Assembly (NCBI GenBank): GCA_021785795.1
Contig: JAJYEK010000131.1
Location: 1-9,781 of the forward strand
Length of the DNA stretch: 9,781 bases
Source of the DNA: Pseudomonadota bacterium
Lineage (GTDB): Bacteria; Pseudomonadota; Gammaproteobacteria; Acidiferrobacterales; UBA6901
Reading direction: 5' to 3'
Shown: positions 1 to 6,387 of the stretch, in pieces
Position numbering within the stretch: the stretch's first letter is position 1
Layout of the letters: each line of letters begins with the position of its first letter
Notes under the pieces: model-generated
What the model saw: the letters and a program-made list of their open reading frames with translations, nothing else
Told to the model about the DNA's origin: nothing
Database searches by the model: none
Position numbers and translations under genes: made by a program

Positions 1-266
1 TCGGTAGCGCCCAGGCACGGGCCCAGGCGATGGCGGGTGCCACTGTCCAGATCGTGAGCAAGGCGGGCGACGAAGGCAAGCTGTTCGGATCCGTCGGCAC
101 CGCCGATATCGCCTCCGCCATGACCGCGGCGGGTTTCGAGCTGTCCCGCGCCGAAGTGCAGCTTCCCAATGGGCCCCTCAAGACCCTTGGTGACCACGAG
201 GTGAGCGTGGTGCTGCATCCCGAGGTCACCATCCATATCATCGTATCGGTGGTCGGGCAGGCTTAA
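1..266 (+). CDS. rplI: 50S ribosomal protein L9, C-terminal part (5' end outside window)
   Basis: L9 is a structural protein of the large ribosomal subunit that binds 23S rRNA with its N-terminal domain. The window enters the gene in frame (codons from position 3) and shows 87 residues up to a TAA stop. These correspond to the end of the connecting helix and the whole C-terminal domain. The signature is clear: [15 protein letters not shown], then [21 protein letters not shown], which match the conserved L9 C-terminal blocks. The full protein is normally about 150 residues, so roughly the first 60 lie upstream. In proteobacteria rplI usually closes the rpsF-(priB)-rpsR-rplI operon, and dnaB often follows as here, 78 bp downstream. 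The last residues ([10 protein letters not shown]) diverge somewhat from the common ending, which is ordinary for this family. Confidence 0.96.
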   Translation, partial: GSAQARAQAMAGATVQIVSKAGDEGKLFGSVGTADIASAMTAAGFELSRAEVQLPNGPLKTLGDHEVSVVLHPEVTIHIIVSVVGQA

Positions 267-282
267 AGCCGGCCAGGCCGTT

Positions 283-308
283 GGCCGCTGCAGCGGCAGC
301 CAGCGGCC
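283..308 (+). repeat. GC-rich inverted repeat between rplI and dnaB
   Basis: An exact 8-bp inverted repeat (GGCCGCTG at 283-290, CAGCGGCC at 301-308) surrounds a 10-nt loop. The left arm is also part of a 12-bp self-complementary stretch, CCGCTGCAGCGG at 285-296, so two alternative foldings exist. No U-run follows (the downstream bases are GGAGAAAATTACAAGG), so it is not a standard intrinsic terminator. It could attenuate or stabilise RNA between the ribosomal-protein genes and dnaB; this is inference. Confidence 0.45.
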
Positions 309-335
309 GGAGAAAATTACAAGGCCGCAGCACGC

Positions 336-340
336 GGAGG
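336..340 (+). promoter_or_regulatory. Ribosome binding site of dnaB
   Basis: GGAGG lies 4 nt before the ATG at 345. It is a strong Shine-Dalgarno core that fixes the dnaB start and rules out later in-frame starts. Confidence 0.75.
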
Positions 341-344
341 ATCG

Positions 345-1736
345 ATGGAGGAATTGGCCTATTCGATCGGAAACTCCGGATCCGCCTCGGAGGCGCTCAG
401 ACTCCCGCCCCAGTCGCTCGAAGCGGAGCAATCCGTCCTCGGCGGACTCATGCTCGACAATCACCGCTGGGAGCAGATTGCCGATCGCGTCGCATCTGAC
501 GACTTCTACCGCAAGGAACACCGCCTGATCTTTCGGGCGGTCGCGACCCTGTGCGACGCCAGCAGCCCGGCCGACGTCGTGACGGTTTCCGAATGGCTCG
601 AAAAGAATGGCGAGCTCGAAGCCGCCGGCGGACTGTCCTATCTCGGGCAGCTCGCCAACAACACCCCGAGTGCCGCGAACATCGTGGCTTATGCGGATAT
701 CGTGCGCGAGCGCGCCATCCTGCGCAGCCTGATCCGGGCGGCCAACACCATCGGCGACAGCGCCTTCAATCCCGAGGGACGCAATGCCGCCGAACTTCTC
801 GACTACGCCGAGAAGCACATCCTGGATATCAGCGAACATGGCGTCCACCGGCGCGGCGGATTCCTGCCGCTCAAGACGCTGCTCACCAAGGCGGTCGACC
901 GGATCGACCAGCTGTTCCGATCCGACAGTCCGATCACCGGAGTGCCGACCGGATTCAGCGACCTGGACGCGATGACTTCCGGGCTGCAGGCCGGCGATCT
1001 CGTCATCGTGGCCGGGCGCCCGAGCATGGGCAAAACCTCGCTCGCCATGAACATCGCCGAGAACGCATCGGTCGGCCAGAAACTCCCGGTCGCGGTGTTT
1101 AGCATGGAAATGCCCGGAGAACAGCTGGCGATGCGCATGATGTCGTCGCTCGGGCGGATCAATGCCCACAAGGTGCGCACCGGCAAGCTCGACGATGACG
1201 ACTGGCCGCGGCTGACATCGGCCATCGGGCTGCTGGCCGACGCGCCCATGTTCATCGACGATACCCCGGCGCTCACGCCCCTGGAGCTGCGCTCGCGCGC
1301 CCGGCGCCTCAAGCGCGAACATGGCCTGGGACTCATCGTCGTGGACTACCTCCAGCTCATGCAGTCGCCGGAATCCGGGGAGAACCGCGCAACCGAGATT
1401 TCCGCCATCACCCGTTCGCTCAAGAGCCTGGCGAAGGAGCTGAACGTGCCGCTCATCGCGATGTCGCAGCTCAACCGCAGCCTGGAACAGCGCCCGAACA
1501 AGCGCCCGGTAATGTCGGATTTGCGCGAATCGGGCGCGATCGAACAGGATGCCGACGTCATATTCTTCATCTACCGGGACGAGGTGTACAACGAAGACAG
1601 CCAGGACAAGGGTACCGCCGAGATCATCATCGGCAAGCAGCGAAACGGCCCTACCGGCAAGGTGCGCCTGACCTTCCTCGGGGAGTACACCCGCTTCGAG
1701 AATTACGCCAGCGCGGGATATGAAGACCAGTTCTGA
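345..1736 (+). CDS. dnaB: Replicative DNA helicase DnaB
   Basis: DnaB is the ring-shaped hexameric 5'-3' helicase that unwinds the replication fork and recruits primase. The 463 residues match the usual length. The N-terminal primase-interacting domain (about 20-125) begins with LPPQSLEAEQSVLGGLMLD. A linker follows, and the RecA-like ATPase domain runs from about 195 to 460. Walker A is GRPSMGKTS at 224-232 (K230). FSMEMPGEQLAMRM lies near 252-265. Walker B is LIVVDYLQLM with D334. The arginine-finger region KQRNGP is at 431-436 (R433). There is no intein: the protein has no insertion at the P-loop or other conserved blocks. The start at 345 is supported by a GGAGG 4 nt upstream. It lies between rplI and alr on the same strand, a common gammaproteobacterial arrangement. 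Confidence 0.98.
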   Translation: MEELAYSIGNSGSASEALRLPPQSLEAEQSVLGGLMLDNHRWEQIADRVASDDFYRKEHRLIFRAVATLCDASSPADVVTVSEWLEKNGELEAAGGLSYLGQLANNTPSAANIVAYADIVRERAILRSLIRAANTIGDSAFNPEGRNAAELLDYAEKHILDISEHGVHRRGGFLPLKTLLTKAVDRIDQLFRSDSPITGVPTGFSDLDAMTSGLQAGDLVIVAGRPSMGKTSLAMNIAENASVGQKLPVAVFSMEMPGEQLAMRMMSSLGRINAHKVRTGKLDDDDWPRLTSAIGLLADAPMFIDDTPALTPLELRSRARRLKREHGLGLIVVDYLQLMQSPESGENRATEISAITRSLKSLAKELNVPLIAMSQLNRSLEQRPNKRPVMSDLRESGAIEQDADVIFFIYRDEVYNEDSQDKGTAEIIIGKQRNGPTGKVRLTFLGEYTRFENYASAGYEDQF

Positions 1737-1762
1737 GGCGATCCTGCGCAAGCGGGCCGGCC

Positions 1763-2845
1763 ATGGCTAGGCCGACGCAAGCGCGGCTATCGGCGGTTGC
1801 GCTGCGGCACAATCTCGAGCGCGTGCGCAGCCTTGCACCCCGGGCAAAAGTCATGGCGGTCGTCAAAGCCAACGGCTACGGTCACGGGCTGAGCTGGGTG
1901 GCGCAGGCGCTCGCGCGTGCCGACGGCTTCGGTGTCGCGAGTGTCGAGGAGGGCATGGTCCTGCGACGCGCGGGGGTAAGCGCGCCGGTATGTCTCCTGG
2001 AGGGGTTTTTTCAGCGCGACGAGCTGCCGCTGATTGCCGCGCACGCTCTGTCCGCCGTGGTCCATCACGAGCGCCAAATCCAGGATCTCGAGTCCTTCAG
2101 CAGCAGCGCGCCGGTCGATGTGTGGCTCAAGATCGACACCGGCATGCACCGCATCGGTTTCGATCCCCGGCAAGCAGCCGAGGCTGCCGGCCGCCTGCAG
2201 GCCTGCAAGGCCGTGCGCAGCGTCGGACTCATGTCCCATCTGGCCAACGCCGACAACCGGTTCGACGCCACGACCACATTCCAGATCAGCCTGTTCCAGG
2301 ACCTTGCCGGCAGGCTCGGAGGGGAGCGCAGCCTCGCCAATTCCGCCGGAGTTGTAGCCTGGCCGGAGAGCCGTATGGAGTGGGTGCGCCCCGGGATCAT
2401 GCTCTACGGCGTATCGCCCATGATCGGTCAAGGAAGCGCCGAACTCGGCCTGGAGCCGGTCATGACGCTGTGCAGCGAAGTTATGGCCATCAACCGGCGG
2501 CGCAAGGGTGAGCCCGTCGGCTACGGCGGTGACTGGGTATGTCCCGAGGAAATGCCCGTTGGCGTTGTGGCCGTCGGCTACGGAGACGGTTACCCGCGCC
2601 ACGCGCCTGCCGGTACTCCGGTGCTGGTCAACGGACAGCGCGTTCCGCTCATCGGACGGGTGTCCATGGACATGATCACGGTCGACTTGCGGGGGCAGCC
2701 GGATGCGCAGGTGGGAGACCCGGCGGTACTCTGGGGCGCGGGACTGCCGGTGGAGGAGATCGCCGCGCAGGCCGGCACGATCGGCTACGAACTGCTCTGC
2801 CATGTCGCCTCGCGCGTGCCGCGGATCGGGTCGACGGAGCGCTGA
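1763..2845 (+). CDS. alr: Alanine racemase (PLP-dependent)
   Basis: This cytoplasmic enzyme interconverts L- and D-alanine and supplies D-Ala for the peptidoglycan stem peptide. The 360 residues are typical. The N-terminal TIM barrel carries the PLP lysine in AVVKANGYGHG (K35). WLKIDTGMHRIG holds the lysine that is often carbamylated (K123) and the arginine R130 that contacts PLP. The C-terminal beta domain provides the second catalytic base, the tyrosine of VGYGGDW (Y254), and contains VGYGDGYPR and VSMDMITVDL. All key residues are present. It starts 26 bp after dnaB with no clear Shine-Dalgarno sequence, so translation may depend partly on coupling to dnaB. Only 3 bp separate its stop from radA. 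Whether it is the biosynthetic (Alr) or catabolic (DadX) type cannot be read from sequence; the setting favours the constitutive biosynthetic enzyme. Confidence 0.97.
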   Translation: MARPTQARLSAVALRHNLERVRSLAPRAKVMAVVKANGYGHGLSWVAQALARADGFGVASVEEGMVLRRAGVSAPVCLLEGFFQRDELPLIAAHALSAVVHHERQIQDLESFSSSAPVDVWLKIDTGMHRIGFDPRQAAEAAGRLQACKAVRSVGLMSHLANADNRFDATTTFQISLFQDLAGRLGGERSLANSAGVVAWPESRMEWVRPGIMLYGVSPMIGQGSAELGLEPVMTLCSEVMAINRRRKGEPVGYGGDWVCPEEMPVGVVAVGYGDGYPRHAPAGTPVLVNGQRVPLIGRVSMDMITVDLRGQPDAQVGDPAVLWGAGLPVEEIAAQAGTIGYELLCHVASRVPRIGSTER

Positions 2846-2848
2846 GCT

Positions 2849-4210
2849 ATGTCACGGACCAGGTCGGTATTCAGCTGCAACGAGTGTGGCGCCCAGTCAC
2901 CGAAGTGGACCGGGCAGTGTCCCGGCTGCGGCGCATGGAACACGCTGGTGGAGGTCGCGGGACTTCCCGCGACCGAGCGCAGCGCACGCTTTAGCGTGCT
3001 GTCCGGCGCGTCGACGGTGCAGCCGCTGACGTCGGTGCCGGTACAGACCAATTCGAGAATCGGCAGCGGTCTGGGCGAGCTCGACCGGGTGCTGGGCGGT
3101 GGAATGGTTGCCGGATCGGTCGCGCTCATTGGCGGTGATCCGGGAATCGGAAAGTCGACGCTGCTGCTGCAGACGCTTGCGGTGATCAGCAGGAACGCGC
3201 CGGTACTCTACGTTACCGGCGAAGAGTCTGCGCAGCAGGTCGCGCTGCGCGCGCAGCGTCTCGGCGTGCAGGCGGACGCCGTCCGCCTGCTGGCCGAGAA
3301 CCAGGTGGAGACGATCATCACGCACGCCCGCGCCGAACAGCCCGCGGTCATGGTCGTGGATTCCATTCAGACCGTATTCACCGAGATCCTGCAGTCCGCT
3401 CCCGGCAGCGTGGCCCAGGTTCGGGAATCCGCAGCCCAGCTGGTGCGCTACGCCAAGCAGGCAGGAACAGGCCTGTTTCTGGTGGGGCATGTCACCAAGG
3501 AAGGCGCCCTGGCCGGACCGCGCGTGCTGGAACACATGGTCGACACGGTGTTGTACTTCGAGGGTGACAACGCCAGCCAGTTCCGGGTCATTCGTGCCAT
3601 CAAGAACCGGTTCGGCGCCGTCAATGAAATCGGGGTCTTTTTGATGACCGAGACAGGACTGCGGGAGGTGGGCAACCCGTCGGCAATGTTCATCAGCCGT
3701 CAGAGTGACGTGATTTCGGGCAGTGTCGTGCTGGCCACGCAGGAAGGCACGCGGCCACTGCTGGTCGAGGTCCAGGCCCTTGTGGACGAGAGCCATTCCT
3801 CGAATCCGCGCCGGGTATGTGTCGGTCTCGACCAGAACCGCCTGGCGATGCTGCTCGCGGTGCTGCACCGGCATGCGGGAATCGCCATGTTCGATCAGGA
3901 TGTGTTTGTCAATGTCGCCGGCGGGGTGCGTGTGCTCGAACCGGCGGCTGATCTGGCGGTACTGCTCGCCGCCGTATCCAGCATGCGCAGCCTGCCGCTG
4001 GGCAAGGATCTGATCGTGTTCGGCGAGGTGGGCCTGGCCGGTGAAGTGCGGCCTGTGCAAAGGGGCCAGGAACGCATACGCGAGGCCGCAAAGCTTGGCT
4101 TCCGGCGTGCCGTGCTCCCCGCGGCCAACATGCCCCGAAAGCCGGATGCCGGCATGGATCTCATTCCGGTGCGGCGGGTTGAAGAGGCGCTCGAGGCGGT
4201 GCTGCGCTAG
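2849..4210 (+). CDS. radA: DNA repair/recombination protein RadA (Sms)
   Basis: RadA is a hexameric DnaB-like helicase that promotes branch migration of recombination intermediates in homologous recombination and repair. The 453 residues are full length. An N-terminal C4 zinc finger has cysteines at 10, 13, 24 and 27. The RecA-like ATPase follows, with Walker A GGDPGIGKST at 95-104 (K102) and Walker B VMVVDSIQT (D171). The RadA-specific KNRFG motif is at 252-256. From about residue 280 the C-terminal Lon-protease-like domain includes VNVAGGVRVLEPAADLAVLLA; in RadA this domain is a structural scaffold rather than a protease. GGAG at 2836-2839, inside the end of alr and 9 nt before the ATG, fixes the start. 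The 3-bp gap to alr suggests co-transcription. The gene converges with the FHA gene across 24 bp. Confidence 0.98.
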   Translation: MSRTRSVFSCNECGAQSPKWTGQCPGCGAWNTLVEVAGLPATERSARFSVLSGASTVQPLTSVPVQTNSRIGSGLGELDRVLGGGMVAGSVALIGGDPGIGKSTLLLQTLAVISRNAPVLYVTGEESAQQVALRAQRLGVQADAVRLLAENQVETIITHARAEQPAVMVVDSIQTVFTEILQSAPGSVAQVRESAAQLVRYAKQAGTGLFLVGHVTKEGALAGPRVLEHMVDTVLYFEGDNASQFRVIRAIKNRFGAVNEIGVFLMTETGLREVGNPSAMFISRQSDVISGSVVLATQEGTRPLLVEVQALVDESHSSNPRRVCVGLDQNRLAMLLAVLHRHAGIAMFDQDVFVNVAGGVRVLEPAADLAVLLAAVSSMRSLPLGKDLIVFGEVGLAGEVRPVQRGQERIREAAKLGFRRAVLPAANMPRKPDAGMDLIPVRRVEEALEAVLR

Positions 4211-4234
4211 GGTGGCGGCTGGTCCGCGGATGCC

Positions 4235-4939
4235 TCACTTCAGGTAGAACTGCATGCGGGACCCGGCGATCTCTATGATGTCGCCGTTCTTGAGCTCTTC
4301 TCCGCGCGGTCCGAGCGGCTTGCCGTTCAGTTTCGGCTTCTCGGTATCGGTGCCGGACGCGAGCGTGTAGCTGCCGTTGGCATTGCGGCTGATCATGCCG
4401 GCCATTTTCCCCGACCGACCCAGGTGCGTCACCGCCTTGGTCAGGTCTATGCGCTTGCCGCTGCTGGCGCCGCTCAGGACGAAGATCGCGCCCTGGCGCG
4501 TATTCCTCGTCGCCTCGTTCGCCGGCGTGGCGGCGCGCGGCGGAGCCGCCGGCGTGGCGGGTGGCGGAACCGTCGGACGGATCGGTTCTTCGGGTCGCAG
4601 GGGCGGAATGATGACTGTCTTGGCGAGGGAATCGCCGGCGGACTTGGCGGCGTTTTCGTTGACGTAGATCAGGGCGTGCTTGCCTATTCCCACCACATCG
4701 CCGTTGGACAGATGGTGCTTGGAGATCTTTTTGTTGTTGACGAATGTGCCGTTGGTGCTGTTCAGGTCCTGGATGAAACTGTCTTCTCCAATGGTGAACA
4801 GCGACGCATGGCTGGCGCTGACAGCGAGATTGTCGAGCAGGATGTCGCTCCCAGGTCTGCGGCCGATGGTCATGTCGCCCTGCTTCAGGACGAGCTGGTC
4901 GATTACGACGTCTTCGAACTTGATGATGAATTTGGCCAT
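4235..4939 (-). CDS. Protein with two FHA domains (phosphothreonine reader)
   Basis: FHA domains bind phosphothreonine peptides; this soluble 234-residue protein is probably an adaptor in Ser/Thr phospho-signalling. It has no signal peptide or membrane segment. The first FHA domain (about 1-95) has all core residues: GRRPGSDI (G26, R27), SASH (S41, H44) and STNGTFVN (S61, N63, G64). A Pro/Ala-rich linker (about 100-150) carries threonines, including T108 in AKTVII, that could be phosphorylated. The second FHA-like domain (about 150-234) keeps the GR pair (174-175) and LNG (204-206) but lacks the SxxH motif, so it may not bind phosphothreonine. The start at 4939 is chosen because AGGA lies 9 nt upstream; in-frame ATGs at 4957 and 4984 lack this, and the one at 4984 would leave almost no leader after the predicted promoter. 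It lies 69 bp downstream of the PP2C phosphatase. Function beyond binding is unknown. Confidence 0.9.
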   Translation of the reverse strand: MAKFIIKFEDVVIDQLVLKQGDMTIGRRPGSDILLDNLAVSASHASLFTIGEDSFIQDLNSTNGTFVNNKKISKHHLSNGDVVGIGKHALIYVNENAAKSAGDSLAKTVIIPPLRPEEPIRPTVPPPATPAAPPRAATPANEATRNTRQGAIFVLSGASSGKRIDLTKAVTHLGRSGKMAGMISRNANGSYTLASGTDTEKPKLNGKPLGPRGEELKNGDIIEIAGSRMQFYLK

Positions 4940-4948
4940 TGTTGTATT

Positions 4949-4952
4949 TCCT
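4949..4952 (-). promoter_or_regulatory. Ribosome binding site of the FHA gene
   Basis: AGGA on the minus strand sits 9 nt before the ATG at 4939. It decides between three in-frame ATG codons (4984, 4957, 4939) in favour of the last, which gives the protein start MAKFIIKF. Confidence 0.6.
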
Positions 4953-4968
4953 GACATTCGCCCGTTAC

Positions 4969-4982
4969 GCCACGGCCGTGGC
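4969..4982. repeat. 14-bp perfect palindrome in the FHA gene leader
   Basis: GCCACGGCCGTGGC is fully self-complementary. It sits immediately downstream of the predicted -10 box (4983-4988) of the FHA gene, at the expected transcription start. That is a typical place for an operator of a dimeric repressor, or it could form a 5' hairpin in the mRNA. No protein partner can be named. Confidence 0.4.
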
Positions 4983-5012
4983 ATTGAATTTTGCGTGTTG
5001 TAATCCTGTCAA
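4983..5012 (-). promoter_or_regulatory. Predicted sigma-70 promoter of the FHA gene
   Basis: On the minus strand a consensus -35 box TTGACA (5012-5007) is followed by an 18-bp spacer and TTCAAT (4988-4983), which matches TATAAT at 4 of 6 positions. The -35 box overlaps the TGA stop codon of the upstream PP2C gene. The transcript would begin near 4976 and have a leader of about 37 nt. This would let the FHA gene be expressed independently of the phosphatase. Prediction only. Confidence 0.45.
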
Positions 5013-5794
5013 CTGCCGTCCCGCCCCGATCGCGTCCGGTGCCGGGTGAAGCGTTTGCCGGCGCGAACCAGAACCACCGAAATGTTGTCCGGACCGCCCT
5101 TGGAGTTGACCTCGGTGATGATCTGGCGCGCAGCCTCGTCCAGATTTTCCCCGAAGGCCTGCAGCAGCAGCTCGATGTCGGAATCTGGCAGCACGTCGCT
5201 CAGCCCGTCGGAACACAGCAGGTACAGATCCTCCTTGCGCACCGCCTGTTCGCAGACGTCGATTTGCACGTGCGGTTCGACACCCAGCGCGCGCGTGACG
5301 AGATTCTTGTTCACGGAAGTGCGCGCCTCCTCCGGCGACAGCAGGCCGCGGCGCAGCAGTTCCTGGACCATGGAGTGGTCCTCGGTCAGCTGCTCGAGAT
5401 GCTGACCGCGGTAGCGGTACAGCCGCGAATCTCCGACATGGGCGATGCAGACCCGGCTGTCAATAAACAGCGCCACTACGACCGTGGTTCCCATGCCGCT
5501 GCATTCCGCGCGGGTTCTGGCCTGTTCGTAGATCGCGGCGTTGGCCTGCTGTATGGCGTCGGTCACGATGGTTGCCGCGGAACGCTGTTCGCGGCCGCCG
5601 GTTTTGGCGGAAGCGGTATCGAGCGCTTCCCCGATACTGCGGTCGATGACATCGATCGCCATCGCGCTTGCGACTTCTCCCGCCTGGTGCCCTCCCATGC
5701 CGTCGGCCAGCACCGCCAGGCCGCGCTCCGGCCGGATGATCAGCGCATCTTCGTTGCGGTCCCTGACCATGCCGGGATCGGTGATCCCTGCCAT
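5009..5794 (-). CDS. PP2C-family (Stp1/PrpC-like) Ser/Thr protein phosphatase
   Basis: A metal-dependent (Mn2+/Mg2+) phosphatase that removes phosphate from serine and threonine of proteins and usually opposes a Hanks-type kinase. With the start at 5794 it has 261 residues, the normal size of a stand-alone bacterial PP2C domain. All metal-binding motifs are visible in order: RDRNED (D16), ADGMGG (D31), GMGTTVVV, HVGDSRLYRYR, LCSDGLSDVL and GGPDNISVVLV near the C-terminus. No membrane helix is seen, so it should be cytoplasmic. The start is uncertain: an in-frame GTG at 5809 adds 5 residues, and the frame stays open to a GTG at 6016, which would add a 74-residue Pro-rich extension without recognisable homology. 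None has a strong Shine-Dalgarno sequence. The FHA gene downstream is a typical companion; no kinase is present in the window. Confidence 0.93.
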   Translation of the reverse strand: MAGITDPGMVRDRNEDALIIRPERGLAVLADGMGGHQAGEVASAMAIDVIDRSIGEALDTASAKTGGREQRSAATIVTDAIQQANAAIYEQARTRAECSGMGTTVVVALFIDSRVCIAHVGDSRLYRYRGQHLEQLTEDHSMVQELLRRGLLSPEEARTSVNKNLVTRALGVEPHVQIDVCEQAVRKEDLYLLCSDGLSDVLPDSDIELLLQAFGENLDEAARQIITEVNSKGGPDNISVVLVRAGKRFTRHRTRSGRDGS

Positions 5795-6387
5795 GACGAG
5801 ACCGCTCACGGGTGTATCCCGGTGTGGAGGGGACAGACTGCAGACCGGGCGCCGAAGACGGCCGCGCACGACGGGTGGACCCGGGTGGCCGGCATGGCTG
5901 GCCGCATGCGGCAATAGCCGGCGGGACGCCGCAGCCTGCGGCAGCGTCGTAGGGGTAGGCGTGCCCGGGGTGAGGAGCGCTGGCACAGTCCCCGCAAGTG
6001 CCGGTGGTCCGGGCACAACGGTCTTGGGCAGTGTGGCGGAGCAAAGCCTCTGTGGCGATCAGCCCGCGGAGGCATGCCGCTGGCCGATGCCGGGCAATGC
6101 CGGCCCCCTGCCGACGCGTTGCCGGCCGCAGGGGTCGCGCCGGACCGGATGCGGGCGGGGAGGGCGGCGTGCATGCCGGCGTGCTCCGTGGCGTGGTGCC
6201 CGGTCTGGCCTTGCCCGGTGTGGGCAGTGCACGGACTGCTGTTCAGGAACCCTCCTCTGGTCATGTGACGCTGGCGTGGTTACGCGGCCGGTTTCTCTTT
6301 ATCATAAATAGATATGACACATTTCCCCGGTCCGCAAGGACTTTCCGGCTCGAAATTGCGCCGCAGCGGGGCTTTCGGGCGGTTTGC
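5795..6387. other. 593-bp gap without a convincing gene
   Basis: This stretch lies upstream of the phosphatase and downstream of dapE (both minus strand). It is very GC-rich, and its open frames translate to Arg/Pro/His/Cys-rich text without recognisable domains. It holds several palindromes: GCCGCATGCGGC at 5901-5912, GCCGCAG/CTGCGGC arms at 5928-5942, and a stem with arms CCCCTGC (6105-6111) and GCAGGGG (6128-6134). An AT-rich island at about 6295-6320 stands out. Near 6330-6341 a small stem (GTCC/GGAC, 4-nt loop) lies after dapE but lacks a U-tract, so it is at best a weak terminator. I saw no tRNA or rRNA and recognise no ncRNA family. Confidence 0.6.
5901..5942. repeat. Two similar neighbouring GC palindromes
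   Basis: GCCGCATGCGGC (5901-5912, perfect) and GCCGCAG-C-CTGCGGC (5928-5942, one central base) share the arms GCCGCA and TGCGGC and are 15 bp apart. GCCGGC boxes occur at 5888-5893 and 5917-5922. They lie 107-148 bp upstream of the phosphatase start. They could be REP-like elements, a tandem operator or an RNA structure, or simply a product of high GC content. Confidence 0.35.

Noticed and set aside
1013..1040. Possible intein insertion at the DnaB P-loop
   Set aside because: GRPSMGKTS is continuous and the protein is the normal 463 residues, so no intein is present.
2007..2012. A run of six T after GGGG inside alr, resembling a slippery or terminator-like site
   Set aside because: It encodes GFF in a full-length racemase whose motifs before and after it are in one frame, so no frameshift is needed. 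No stem precedes it to form a terminator.
1787..2803. A 338-codon minus-strand open frame opposite alr
   Set aside because: Same situation: shadow of a complete alanine racemase, His/Arg-rich and without motifs.
2897..4060. A 387-codon open frame on the minus strand opposite radA
   Set aside because: It is fully antisense to an unmistakable radA, has His/Gln/Arg-rich text without motifs, and such frames arise readily opposite GC-rich genes.
4205..4240. Bidirectional terminator between the convergent radA and FHA genes
   Set aside because: The 24-bp spacer holds only a short imperfect GC palindrome around CCGCGG, with no U-tract on either strand.
4991..5917. A 308-codon plus-strand open frame opposite the phosphatase
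   Set aside because: It is antisense to a PP2C gene with every motif intact; the translation has no recognisable fold.
5806..6264. A 152-codon minus-strand open frame in the gap, starting at an ATG downstream of the AT-rich island
   Set aside because: No Shine-Dalgarno sequence precedes the ATG, and the translation is Arg/Pro/His/Cys-rich without domains. It overlaps the phosphatase start by a few bases in another frame. I could not support it as a gene.
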